This document shows positions 54,387 through 63,352 of a stretch of DNA of 64,000 nucleotides, piece after piece. The position numbers were made by a program, and so were the translations under genes. Source of the DNA: CAWDMN01 sp963803155 (lineage in GTDB: Bacteria > Acidobacteriota > Terriglobia > Versatilivoradales > Versatilivoraceae); the NCBI GenBank assembly GCA_963803155.1, contig CAWDMN010000059.1, positions 124,001-188,000 on the forward strand. The letters are read 5' to 3'. Under the pieces are notes generated by a model. The model did not search any database, was not told the DNA's origin, and saw nothing but the letters and a program-made list of their open reading frames with translations. The number at the start of each line of letters is the position of its first letter. The stretch's first letter is position 1.

Positions 54387-56687
54387 TCACTTTTTATTTT
54401 GACCTCGGCCTCCATGGTCCGAAGAGGAATGGGAGGGAGCGCTGGAAGCTGCAGAGCGGGGAGTCTGAGTTCCACCCCCACTATTATGAGGGGTGCTCCG
54501 TTCAGTCACAACTGGACGCTCAATTTTAAGCTGAGGCTTTTCCACACGCTGCGGTTCAACGGCTCGCGGTTGGTATTGGGGCGCTTCAGTTCGAGATCTT
54601 TCATAGACCGGCGATTGAGAGGAACTAGACTCAGGCCGTGATTGTGAACGATAGACGGGAGCCGGTTCCGACCGGGAAGAAAACCGATCCCAACTCTGCC
54701 GTCCAGAGGAAGAAGGAACGCTCTCAACGCGATTGGCAGCGGGCTGACCGCTGACGGCAGTTGAACCTCCCGCCGTCCGTTCCCTGGAGGAAGTTGATGG
54801 AGTCTCCATTGCGCGGGAAGGAGTCTGAACTGCGCCGTTGTTGCCGGACGCCGAGGGGGAAGCCACTGGACTATTTCCCGAATTCGTCCCAAACCGTCTC
54901 CAGTTTCCCCTGCCATTGTCGGTATTGGTCTGCGGAGAAACATTCAGCGGAGCAGACTGTGCTGATGGCGCCGAATCATTGCGCATCGCCGGGGAAGAAG
55001 CTGACCTGTTCAAACCTCTCTGGTCAGAGGGGTTGCCGCTGAGAGATTGGATGGATTGATCCGCCGCCCCCGATGGCGCTGATTTGCCGGAATTGACGAC
55101 TCCCGCGGAAGCCGCTCCACCGTTGTCAGAGCGCACTCGAGCTCGCTCGGCCACCCCCGACTTTGCAGATCCCGAGGCTGGATTGCCTCTTTGCACCATT
55201 TGCTGAACCGCGGCTGCCTGCGACTGGAAGGAGGGCAAGCTCGCTGGAGGATCGCGCCGGGTAAAGTAGCGTTGCGAAGCCTCGGCTCTCATGGACGAGG
55301 TAGACAATCTGGCCGGACTGTCGCTGACTTTTAGACTTTCCTTCGTCGGAACTACGGGCACGGTCCCCGATAGCAATTGCGCATCTTTGAATTGCCCCGT
55401 CTGGACTCCTCTTTGATATCCCGTTCCGCGTCCACGGGCAAAATCTTCCGAGGAAACGGAGGTCACGCTTCTTTGAAGGCGAGAATCATTAGTCATTCTT
55501 TCAATGTTCGACATCCGGGGATAACGACGGCCATCCGCCAGCGGCCCGATGCTCTGTCCATTGTAATTGTTATATACATTCCGGATGTTGGTAATGTTGG
55601 TAATCTCCACACGGTTGTAAGAATTCCGATGCCCCCACCATGGGTGGTAATAATCCCCGGGTCCCAACGGCATCCATCCAATTGAGTTGTAACCGAAACC
55701 AAATCCGAAATTCCAATCATGTCCGCCAAAACCGAAGCCGATAAAGGAAACATATGCGGGAGCCCACATCGGACGATAATATGAGTTGTACGGTCCGGGC
55801 CACCAACACCAACGGTTCTGATAGGAAAACCAGCGGCCATAATGGTAGGGAGCCCAACCCCAAGGTTCATAAGAACACCAGGTCCAACCCCAATAGGGTT
55901 CCCAAACCCAGCGGCCGGATTGGTATGGAGCCCAATCCTCATCCACCATGGGAGACCAAACCCAATCGTAACCTGGAACGCGGACCCAATCCCCATTGCT
56001 ATCCAAGTCTTGGATTCCAGTGTAATAATTATTCGCATAATGATAACTTCTGGCATCCTTGATGACATTGTCCCGATCTGCGTTCCATCCATCCCAGGAA
56101 TCTTTATCTGGAGCGTCCGCTATTTGGAAAAGCGGGTCATCCAATCCTTTCACCATCATCGTCTGCCCCTGCTTAACCTGTTGGCTGCCGCGAGTGGTGG
56201 AGACTTCAGCCTCCCCATTGCGAATAATCAGTTCTGTCTCTGAACCATCATTCACTTCAATACGATAGACCCCCTCTTTAAGTGGACGAATGGCCACATT
56301 GGGGGTATCGATTTCCACTTCAACTTGACTTCCTTTGAGCACTGTATAGTTAATCAAACCATCCGATATCTGGACTTGGATATGTTTCTGATCCAAATCG
56401 GCCAGCTTGACTTCAGAACGCCCCGCCACTCGAAGGATGTTGGCATAATCAAGCTGAATCTCAACCTTGGCCTTGATGCCCGTATTAATTTTATCTCCCC
56501 GAACCAAAGGAGCGTTGAGGGCAGCCGCCGTCCAATCCCCCGAATCTCCCCGAATGGTCGATACTTCTCCTGCAATGAGACTAACCCGGGCAACTCCCGG
56601 CTCAGCCTCCGCGGCAAACACCGAAAAACTATTCAAAATCAATGGCGACAAAGCCATAAGGAATAATCGATTTAATAAGCGTTTCAT
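54387..56687 (-). CDS. FecR-domain surface protein with Trp/Tyr-rich and low-complexity regions
   Basis: About 766 residues from ATG 56687, with AAAGGGGG upstream. Signal peptide MKRLLNRLFLMALSPLILNSFSVFA, then a FecR-like beta domain (about 35-190: VSLIAGEVSTIRGDSGDW, VRGDKINTG, VAIRPLKEGVYRIEVNDGSETELIIRNGEAEV). A remarkable Trp/Tyr/Gly-rich region follows (about 220-370; YDWVWSPMVDEDWAPYQSGRW, WGWAPYHYGRW), as in DUF6600-type proteins. The last 350 residues are low complexity, rich in Ser, Pro, Asn, Gln and Arg (QSRPESSSSQSP). Known FecR proteins are inner-membrane anti-sigma regulators, but this type is secreted or surface-bound, function unknown. Terminator follows. Divergent from the PilZ gene. 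Confidence 0.82.
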   Translation of the reverse strand: MKRLLNRLFLMALSPLILNSFSVFAAEAEPGVARVSLIAGEVSTIRGDSGDWTAAALNAPLVRGDKINTGIKAKVEIQLDYANILRVAGRSEVKLADLDQKHIQVQISDGLINYTVLKGSQVEVEIDTPNVAIRPLKEGVYRIEVNDGSETELIIRNGEAEVSTTRGSQQVKQGQTMMVKGLDDPLFQIADAPDKDSWDGWNADRDNVIKDARSYHYANNYYTGIQDLDSNGDWVRVPGYDWVWSPMVDEDWAPYQSGRWVWEPYWGWTWCSYEPWGWAPYHYGRWFSYQNRWCWWPGPYNSYYRPMWAPAYVSFIGFGFGGHDWNFGFGFGYNSIGWMPLGPGDYYHPWWGHRNSYNRVEITNITNIRNVYNNYNGQSIGPLADGRRYPRMSNIERMTNDSRLQRSVTSVSSEDFARGRGTGYQRGVQTGQFKDAQLLSGTVPVVPTKESLKVSDSPARLSTSSMRAEASQRYFTRRDPPASLPSFQSQAAAVQQMVQRGNPASGSAKSGVAERARVRSDNGGAASAGVVNSGKSAPSGAADQSIQSLSGNPSDQRGLNRSASSPAMRNDSAPSAQSAPLNVSPQTNTDNGRGNWRRFGTNSGNSPVASPSASGNNGAVQTPSRAMETPSTSSRERTAGGSTAVSGQPAANRVESVPSSSGRQSWDRFSSRSEPAPVYRSQSRPESSSSQSPVYERSRTEAPQYQPRAVEPQRVEKPQLKIERPVVTERSTPHNSGGGTQTPRSAASSAPSHSSSDHGGRGQNKK

Positions 56688-57043
56688 GGCGTGCCCCCTT
56701 TCACAGGGCGGTGGAATCATACCGCATCCGCTATTCCCATAATTGCAATTCGGATGCCAATAAAATCAGAAAACACCTCCCCAATAATTTCTTTTATTTT
56801 CAATACATTAGCAAATCAAATTTATGGTGAGCAGGAAAAAATCTTCATTCACGGTGGAATTCAACCGTTGCTGGTGGTTTTTGGTCATAGTCAATCATTT
56901 CCGAAAAACCATTCCGGTTCGAACTCAAAATCGACTCGGATGGTTTTTTTGCACTTACAAATTCCCTTTTTGCCCCCGATTTCTTTATAATAGGGAAGCA
57001 GTCATTATCATCAATAGAACACCCTACGAGACCAAGGCCGCCA
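56688..57043. other. AT-rich divergent promoter region
   Basis: A 356-base gap between FecR and PilZ genes, notably richer in A+T than neighbouring coding DNA. It must contain both promoters but I could not identify good -35/-10 pairs. No gene is supported. Confidence 0.4.
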
Positions 57044-57367
57044 ATGAATGTACCGAGAACCGATATTTGGAAAGTTAGACGGCTAGATCCCAGAATTTCA
57101 CTGGCAATGCCGGTAGTAATTGAGGGGAAAGACAACCGTGATAAACCTTACCGGGATGAAACCTTTACGGAAAACGTCAGCCGGATGGGAACCTGTGTTA
57201 TAGCTTGCCGGGAAATGAAGGTGGGAGAGCGAGTGACGCTTTATGCCTCTGGCGGGAATTTCAAATGTCATGCGCTCGTGAAAATTGTGTGGACGGATAA
57301 CACCGACAAGAAAATGAAAGCCGGTCTACAATTCTTAGAACAGCCGAGAAATTGGGTGGTGAATTAA
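57044..57367 (+). CDS. PilZ-domain protein
   Basis: A 107-residue single-domain protein. It has the c-di-GMP signature in two parts: RRLDPR near residue 13 (RxxxR) and ENVSRMGTCV near 43 (N/D-x-S-x-x-G), followed by barrel strands ending in AGLQFLE. PilZ proteins bind cyclic di-GMP and change motility, polymer export or gene expression. It lies 53 bases upstream of ppk on the same strand. The ATG codes for MNVPRTDIWKVRR; a short hydrophilic start suggests a cytoplasmic protein. Spacing from a ribosome-binding site is unclear. Confidence 0.85.
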   Translation: MNVPRTDIWKVRRLDPRISLAMPVVIEGKDNRDKPYRDETFTENVSRMGTCVIACREMKVGERVTLYASGGNFKCHALVKIVWTDNTDKKMKAGLQFLEQPRNWVVN

Positions 57368-57420
57368 TCGCGTTCGCCGCACCGCTAATCCATCATCTTT
57401 CCTTCAATTCAGGAAACACC

Positions 57421-59565
57421 ATGTCTGAAGCAGAATCCATTCAGGAAGAAGTTCAAGCGGCGGAAGTGCAGCCGTTGCCGGAAACTATCAATCAATTTGT
57501 AAACCGCGAACTCAGCCTGTTAGAATTTCAGCGCCGAGTATTGGAAGAAGCCCAGGACGAAAAAAATCCGTTGCTGGAGCGGGTGAAGTTCCTCTCCATC
57601 GTGGGCTCCAACCTGGACGAGTTCTTCATGGTTCGCGTGGCGGGCATCATGCAGCAGGTGGCCGCGGGAATTTATGATTTATCTCCCGATGGGATGACGC
57701 CGGCCGCGCAATTGGCAGCCATTCGCAAGACTGCCTCCGAATTGTTGACCCAGGCGCACAATTGCTTGCTGCAGCAGATTCTTCCGGCTCTGAGCCAGAG
57801 CGGGATCTATATCCTCAACTATCAGGAATTGAATGAAAAATTCAAAAACCGGGCCCGGCGTTATTTTGAAGAAGTCGTGTTCCCTGTTTTGACTCCCCTT
57901 GCCTTCGATCCCGGGCGCCCTTTTCCACATATTTCCAATCTCAGCCTCAATCTGGCCATTCTGATCCGCGGCCAGAGCGGGAACGAAAACTTCGCCCGAG
58001 TCAAAGTCCCCGACACTCTGCCAATACTGGTTCCCCTGAAAAAATCCTCTGGAGGGATCCGCAAAAATGGCACTCTGCCTGATAAGGAATATTTCGCCTG
58101 GTTGGATCAAGTCATTATGGCCCATCTGGGGACGTTGTTTCCCGGAATGGAAATCATTGAAGCTCACCCATTTTATGTGACTCGAAATGCCGATCTGGAA
58201 ATCCAGGAACTGGAGGCCGATGACCTGTTGGAAACCATGGAAGAAAGCGTCCGGCAAAGACGATTTGGGGATGTGACCAGGTTGCTGGTGAATAATGAAA
58301 TGCCTCAGCAAATGCTCGAAATTCTGATGAGCAATTTGGAAATCAGCGCCAAGGAGGTTTACACCGTTCCCGGCCATTTGCGCTTGAGCAGCCTGATGAA
58401 GTTATGCGCCTTGGAACGCCCCCACTTGAAAGATCCTTCTTTCCAAGCTGCCCTGCCCGCTAATTTTGAACCCAAGACCGATCCCCCTGAGATCTTCAGC
58501 TTTTTCCGCCGGGAACCCATCCTGTTGCATCACCCGTACGATTCTTTTTCCACGGTGGTGGATTTCTTACTCGCCGCGGCGCGTGATCCGGACGTGCTGG
58601 CCATCAAAATGACTCTATATCGAGTTGGGCGCAACTCCCCGATCGTCGATGCTTTGCTTGAAGCTAATGAAAATGGGAAACAGGTGGCCGTGCTGGTGGA
58701 ATTGAAGGCCCGATTCGACGAGGAAAGCAATATTCATTGGGCAAAGGCTTTGGAGAGTGAAGGAGTCCATGTTGTCTATGGTTTGCTCGGTTTGAAGACC
58801 CATTCCAAGATTCTCTTGGCCGTTCGCCGTGAGGGAAAAAGGATCCGCCGCTATATCCATTTGGGAACTGGAAATTACAACCCGGTGACCGCTCAAATTT
58901 ATACGGACTTGGGTTATTTCACTTGTGACGATGAAATTGGCGCCGATTCGAGCGATCTGTTCAATTATTTGACCGGCTATTCCGCCAAGCATAATTACAA
59001 CAAACTGCTGATTGCCCCCATCAACATGCGGGAACGCCTGGAAAGCCTGATCCAGCGGGAGATTGAGCACCAGCAAAACGGAAGGCCCGGTCATTTGATC
59101 TTCAAGGTGAATTCATTGGCGGATATAGGCATGATTCGCTTGCTCTATCAGGCCTCTCAGGCGGGTGTGCGCGTGGACTTGATTGTGCGGGGCATCTGCT
59201 GCCTGCGGCCTGGCGTCCCGGGAATCAGTGAAAATGTCCGGGTAATCAGCATCGTGGGACGCTTCCTCGAGCACAGCAGGATTTTTTATTTTCTCAACGG
59301 AGGCCAGGAGGAAGTATTTCTGGGCAGCGCTGATCTGATGACCCGCAACATCAGCCATCGCGTGGAAATTCTTTTTCCAATCGAAGATCCCCGTCTGATA
59401 AGGAACTTGCGGGATGACGTACTGGCCACTTATCTGGCTGACAATGTCAATGCCCGTGAAATGCTTCCAGACGGATCCTATTTCAGAGTGAAACCTGAAG
59501 TCGACCTTCCCCTAGTCAACAGTCAATCCTCTTTTATCAAACAGCGCAGCGGCGGTAGAAGATAA
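57421..59565 (+). CDS. ppk: Polyphosphate kinase 1
   Basis: About 714 residues from ATG 57421 (MSEAESIQEE); the frame is open further back into the PilZ gene. N-domain FVNRELSLLEFQRRVLEEAQDEKNPLLERVKFLSIVGSNLDEFFMVRVAG is diagnostic. The catalytic part has RREPILLHHPYDSFSTVVDFL, VELKARFDEESNIHWAKALE, the autophosphorylated His in GLKTHSKI, YIHLGTGNYNP and the second His in NISHRVEILFPI. The enzyme reversibly transfers the terminal phosphate of ATP to polyphosphate, in the cytoplasm or at the membrane. Standard length and no disruptions. No exopolyphosphatase gene adjoins. Confidence 0.96.
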   Translation: MSEAESIQEEVQAAEVQPLPETINQFVNRELSLLEFQRRVLEEAQDEKNPLLERVKFLSIVGSNLDEFFMVRVAGIMQQVAAGIYDLSPDGMTPAAQLAAIRKTASELLTQAHNCLLQQILPALSQSGIYILNYQELNEKFKNRARRYFEEVVFPVLTPLAFDPGRPFPHISNLSLNLAILIRGQSGNENFARVKVPDTLPILVPLKKSSGGIRKNGTLPDKEYFAWLDQVIMAHLGTLFPGMEIIEAHPFYVTRNADLEIQELEADDLLETMEESVRQRRFGDVTRLLVNNEMPQQMLEILMSNLEISAKEVYTVPGHLRLSSLMKLCALERPHLKDPSFQAALPANFEPKTDPPEIFSFFRREPILLHHPYDSFSTVVDFLLAAARDPDVLAIKMTLYRVGRNSPIVDALLEANENGKQVAVLVELKARFDEESNIHWAKALESEGVHVVYGLLGLKTHSKILLAVRREGKRIRRYIHLGTGNYNPVTAQIYTDLGYFTCDDEIGADSSDLFNYLTGYSAKHNYNKLLIAPINMRERLESLIQREIEHQQNGRPGHLIFKVNSLADIGMIRLLYQASQAGVRVDLIVRGICCLRPGVPGISENVRVISIVGRFLEHSRIFYFLNGGQEEVFLGSADLMTRNISHRVEILFPIEDPRLIRNLRDDVLATYLADNVNAREMLPDGSYFRVKPEVDLPLVNSQSSFIKQRSGGRR

Positions 59566-59803
59566 TCCATTTTTTGAAATATTCTTTGTTGAAGGCTTCT
59601 CCACCCGAAGGAATAATTTTGTCCGGCCCAAGGAGGCCTCATGGAAAAGAACCCTAAAGTCCACAAACGTTCAAAAGAGGAGTATCGGATGAGAACACTT
59701 CAATGGCCAACAACTACTGCAACTTGCACATTTTATTAGAGGCTGGAAGGGCTGTAAGGGCACCAAGGGGAGCATGGACCCCCATTTTGCCATCACTTTT
59801 TTC

Positions 59804-59832
59804 TTGACCACGCGGAACAAAAGAGCGATAAT
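59804..59832 (+). promoter_or_regulatory. Strong sigma70 promoter of the small gene at 59854
   Basis: TTGACC (59804-59809), 17-base spacer, GATAAT (59827-59832). The ribosome-binding site AAGGAGGA follows at 59839-59846, with ATG at 59854. A clear promoter for what looks like an expressed small gene. Confidence 0.7.
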
Positions 59833-59853
59833 TGATTTAAGGAGGAACTTAAA

Positions 59854-60183
59854 ATGCCAAAGAATTTGTTCCCGGTCAAAACGAATGAAATTTCAAAGAT
59901 GGAACGGAGCCGCGAAGAAGCGGAAGTGATTATTTGCCTTGATTTTGCGGAAGAACTCGCCTCTATAAGTGTGGGGGATTGGCCCGCGCAAGCCCGGAAG
60001 TTCCAGAAGTTTTTCGGAGAGCCTTTAAAAATCACTCGTCAAACTGTTTTGAGATCCGATAACGGACCCGACCGAAAAATAGACAGAGTTCGTTCAGCTT
60101 TTTGGAAAGTTCCGTTAACAAATTTATCGATTCGTCTGAAAAGGCGGGGGAACGTTCGGCAATCATCTCTGAAGGTTGCGTAG
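59854..60183 (+). CDS. Small hypothetical protein, perhaps frameshifted
   Basis: A 109-residue frame with an excellent promoter and ribosome-binding site. The first 80 residues (MPKNLFPVKTNEISKMERSREEAEV..., RKFQKFFGEPLKITRQTVL) look like protein, with charged helices and no signal. After RSAF the frame turns Arg-rich and unlikely. In the +1-shifted frame, 60102-60284, the text is ESSVNKFIDSSEKAGERSAII, which fits better. GCTTTTTGGAAAG would need one more T to join them. So the real product may be about 143 residues ending at 60284. I do not recognise the family. Hairpin-bearing non-coding sequence follows (60284-60400). Confidence 0.45.
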   Translation: MPKNLFPVKTNEISKMERSREEAEVIICLDFAEELASISVGDWPAQARKFQKFFGEPLKITRQTVLRSDNGPDRKIDRVRSAFWKVPLTNLSIRLKRRGNVRQSSLKVA

Positions 60184-60400
60184 GATGCCCTTTCTTGGTC
60201 CGATTAAGCCCTCACCAGGCAAGTCCTCTTGGCCGCCGCGTAAAAGTGGACCCCAACTACGTCCTTTTTAAAACAGGGGGGTAAAACCCGCCGTAGCTCG
60301 TTTGGGGGTATCCAACTACCACCCATGGCCCCGCGATTGACTGGCACCCCCACTTATGGGGGTATAGCGTCGATTCTAGGAGACCACCGCAACTCCCTTT

Positions 60401-60601
60401 TTACTGGTTGACTTTGGCCATTAGTTGTGATAAGGGTCTATTCACTTTCCGAACACGAACAAACGAATGGCGAACCGGGCTGGTTGTAGCTGGCCGATCC
60501 CGCCGAGACTTACGGAATCTAAAATCCTCGAAAAATTCTTCGTCTGGACTATCCTCAAAATCGGCGTCTTCGAGAAAACCATTGATCGATTCTTTTTCCA
60601 T
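60401..60601 (-). CDS. Small acidic-then-basic protein
   Basis: A 66-residue frame with GAGGTG five bases before the ATG. The first half is strongly acidic (DADFEDSPDEEFFEDF), the second basic (RKSRRDRPA, RVRKVNRPL). It starts 34 bases after the stop of the three-domain glycosyltransferase gene on the same strand and so may be the last gene of that operon. No family recognised, no signal or membrane segment. Could be an intrinsically disordered or nucleic-acid-binding protein. Confidence 0.5.
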   Translation of the reverse strand: MEKESINGFLEDADFEDSPDEEFFEDFRFRKSRRDRPATTSPVRHSFVRVRKVNRPLSQLMAKVNQ

Positions 60602-60635
60602 TTTTCACCTCGTCCGGAAAATGAACAACTCACCA

Positions 60636-62753
60636 TTACAAACCCTGTGCCCGCCGCCGTGCCTTCCAAACTTCGTTGAATTGATTCGATTTTTTGTATG
60701 GCGGCTCGATTCTCGAAGGCCGAACCGGGTCTGAGGGGGGTTGAACCCTAAAATCTATCATTTCAACCCCCTCCAAAAAATGCTTATGCTTCCCTTTCAT
60801 ATAATCCAGATTGGTTTTGACGGTTTCCGGTTTCATCACACGGGTCATGGAACTCGGATGCTGCCGGTACAATAGGGGAAAGCAATCCGTAACTGCTTGC
60901 ACTCGAACGCCGGCTTCCAGCATTGAAAGGTTAAAACTCCAATCCTCAAAACCGTTTCGCATCAACTCATCGTATCCGCCAATCTTCAGCCAATCGGATT
61001 TCTTGAACACGGAAGTACACGGTATCCGGTTCTGCTTCAGGAAACTTTCCAGATTTAGGTGAAACTCATTGACCCGATATTTGGTGTTGGCCTCGATACC
61101 GAAACTCTGCCAACTCAACCCCACCATGTCGCACCGTTCCATTTTCTCCGCGCACTTCTCCACGGCCTGCGGTATAAGTTTGTCATCGGCATCCAGCGGC
61201 ATAACCCAGTCCCCAGTAGCTTGCCGAATCCCGGTGTTTCGAGCTGCGGGCAATCCGCGATTGGGTTGGGTGACGACTACAATCTCCTGATATTTGCGGC
61301 AGACATCCAAGACGCTTCCGGCGGTCGAACCGTCGTCAACCACAACGATTTCAATGTTGCCGTAAGTTTGCCCTAATGCAGATTCAATCGCCTCGGGCAA
61401 GTAATTGGCTTGGTTGTAGCAGGGAATTACAATGCTGACCTTGGGACGCCAGAGATTCCCCCAATGGTGAATTGCCCGTGTAATCGGAGCAAGGCAATCC
61501 GGAGAAAACACCTCGTTATATTTGTAGGGATAAAAAGTCTTGTTCGGAAGGACGCAGACCCCATCACGTTCCCAATAGGTTTCATCGGCCCCCGGCCATC
61601 CCAGAGTCTCCTTCAAGACGCGGCTGACGCTCCGTAAACCATACGCCACGGGTTTTTCATTCGGCGGCCTGCTTTCCATTTCGTCGAGACAATCCCGCAG
61701 AAACTTTGTTCCAGCCTGCCCCCCCATGACCGCGCAATTTACCTGATTCGGATATTCCACGGCGAAGAAGACCTTCCAGTTAAGCAGATCATCCAAGGGT
61801 TTGATCAATTCCACGTCGTTGTCTAGATAAATCCCACCCTCTTCATACAATAACTTGATCCGCAGATAATCGTTGGCTTTGACCCGCTCTTCCTTAGTCG
61901 TGAGGGGCATTCCCAGAGCCTTGGCTTCCCGCATCCCGATTTCTATAACATCGAAATCAGGATGGATTTTCTTCCAACTGGCGACACATTTTTTCGCCTT
62001 CTCCGGCTCCGGTTGGTCGCCGATCCAAATATGATAAAATCGTTTCGGAATTGTGCGGGTTGGTTTGTACTTCGCCTGTAAAACTCGGCGGAAAGCGGCC
62101 TCATCGGGGGGATGGGTTTTCGTTTTGTTGGATGGGTGCTTTCGATGATAGAAAAAATGGTTGCCTAGTGGCACCACGTTTGCGCCAGCCGCTACGGCCC
62201 GCGTCCAGAATCCCCAATCTTCGAGCGATCTCTCAGCCCCGGTTTCGGAATCTTCGTTGAAACCGCCCGCCCTTTTCCAAGTGTCGCGAGAAAAGGCAGA
62301 GGAAGTCACAATGCGGTTGCCAGTTACAAAAGCAGCGAGATCGAACGGTCCTTTGGGGATCGAGCATTTATGCTTTTCCTGCCCAGCTTCATTGACCTCG
62401 ATAGAGCCTGGAGCGAAAATATCGCCTTCCGCTAAATGCTCGGCGCAGGTTTTCAAATAGTCCGGATGAATCCAATCATCGCCATCCAAACAACAAATCA
62501 AGTGTTTCCCCGTAGCCGCCTCAATACCTCGATTTCGAGCATACGAGACGAACTTGTTAGGCACTTCGATATAACGACAATTGAATTGTGGATTGTCTGC
62601 GATGAATTTTTCGGTTACGGCTTTGCTGTCGTCGATAGGGTCAATCAAGACAACGATGACTTCGATTTCCTTTTTGGTTTGAGCTAAACAACTGTCTAGC
62701 GCCTGCCGCAGCCACCGGCCCTGACAATAGCTGGTCACAATTATTGAAGCCAT
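60636..62753 (-). CDS. Three-domain glycosyltransferase (GT2-GT32-GT2)
   Basis: About 705 residues from ATG 62753, preceded by GGTGGAG; the start overlaps the end of the upstream gene by 13 bases. Domain 1 (1-230) is GT2: ASIIVTSYCQGRWLRQALDS, CLDGDDWIHPDY, LEDWGFWTRA. Domain 2 (about 232-435) is a DXD-type GT32 (Gly_transf_sug) domain: IPKRFYHIWIG, KANDYLRIKLLYEEGGIYLDNDVELI. Domain 3 (438-660) is GT2 again: KVSIVIPCYNQANYLPEAIESALGQ, VVVDDGST, MPLDADDK, FEDWSFNL. All three keep their DXD-like metal motifs, so all may be active. Possibly builds a glycan by successive sugar additions. Substrates unknown; soluble, no membrane segment. Confidence 0.88.
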   Translation of the reverse strand: MASIIVTSYCQGRWLRQALDSCLAQTKKEIEVIVVLIDPIDDSKAVTEKFIADNPQFNCRYIEVPNKFVSYARNRGIEAATGKHLICCLDGDDWIHPDYLKTCAEHLAEGDIFAPGSIEVNEAGQEKHKCSIPKGPFDLAAFVTGNRIVTSSAFSRDTWKRAGGFNEDSETGAERSLEDWGFWTRAVAAGANVVPLGNHFFYHRKHPSNKTKTHPPDEAAFRRVLQAKYKPTRTIPKRFYHIWIGDQPEPEKAKKCVASWKKIHPDFDVIEIGMREAKALGMPLTTKEERVKANDYLRIKLLYEEGGIYLDNDVELIKPLDDLLNWKVFFAVEYPNQVNCAVMGGQAGTKFLRDCLDEMESRPPNEKPVAYGLRSVSRVLKETLGWPGADETYWERDGVCVLPNKTFYPYKYNEVFSPDCLAPITRAIHHWGNLWRPKVSIVIPCYNQANYLPEAIESALGQTYGNIEIVVVDDGSTAGSVLDVCRKYQEIVVVTQPNRGLPAARNTGIRQATGDWVMPLDADDKLIPQAVEKCAEKMERCDMVGLSWQSFGIEANTKYRVNEFHLNLESFLKQNRIPCTSVFKKSDWLKIGGYDELMRNGFEDWSFNLSMLEAGVRVQAVTDCFPLLYRQHPSSMTRVMKPETVKTNLDYMKGKHKHFLEGVEMIDFRVQPPSDPVRPSRIEPPYKKSNQFNEVWKARRRAQGL

Positions 62754-63352
62754 GATTTGCTCCACCAATGAATGGCTTTAGTTTCCGGTTGCACGCAACT
62801 TGGATCAAATTCCTTTGACCAGTGGAATGGATAAAAAATAGAACTTCGGCAAACCTTGATTTTGCCTGTGGGATCTACCCAGTCTTGATTGGAGCGGTTG
62901 TCCCACCCGTACCGGCGAAGGATATTTGAAATACACAACAATGGAATTGTTGGCTTGGGCCGGTGGTCAGTTGGTTTTTGCATCTCGTCGAGAAGTTCCC
63001 GGACAATAGGCGAACCTGGGACCGCTCCCAAGATTGCGGTATTCAACCACACCGGACTTTCAGCTCCGATAAAGAAATCGTACTCAAGAAGGTCATCGAA
63101 ATCTTGGAGAATGGCGACATCATTGTCAATCTGGACCCCGCCCCATCGCAGGATATGTTCCAGCTTGAGGGTATCCCCCGCCATAACCCGTTCGGCGGGA
63201 TTTCGCATCGGCATGCCAAGATAGAGGGCGTTGGTTAATCTCAATGGGATAATCTTACAGTTGAGTTTGTCCCAGCTCTCGATCCATTTGGCTTCCCGTT
63301 CTGGCAACGAATCAGGAGAAATCCAACTTTGAAATACTTGTCTTGGTATCAT
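62741..63352 (-). CDS. GT32-type glycosyltransferase
   Basis: A 203-residue single-domain protein of the DXD sugar-binding type: IPRQVFQSWISPDSLP near the N-terminus (like the IPK-x-x-HIW start of the family), MAGDTLKLEHILRWGGVQIDNDVAIL with the DXD motif, and AILGAVPGSPIVRELLDEM. It is a homologue of the middle domain of the following gene. Its ATG overlaps the previous stop as ATGA and its own end overlaps the next gene's start, so translation is coupled across all three. Confidence 0.85.
   Translation of the reverse strand: MIPRQVFQSWISPDSLPEREAKWIESWDKLNCKIIPLRLTNALYLGMPMRNPAERVMAGDTLKLEHILRWGGVQIDNDVAILQDFDDLLEYDFFIGAESPVWLNTAILGAVPGSPIVRELLDEMQKPTDHRPKPTIPLLCISNILRRYGWDNRSNQDWVDPTGKIKVCRSSIFYPFHWSKEFDPSCVQPETKAIHWWSKSWLQ

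Noticed and set aside
60284..60400. Insertion sequence end
   Set aside because: Text such as AAAGTGGACCCC resembles known element ends and there is a small ACCCCC/GGGGGT hairpin, but no inverted partner, target duplication or transposase is visible.
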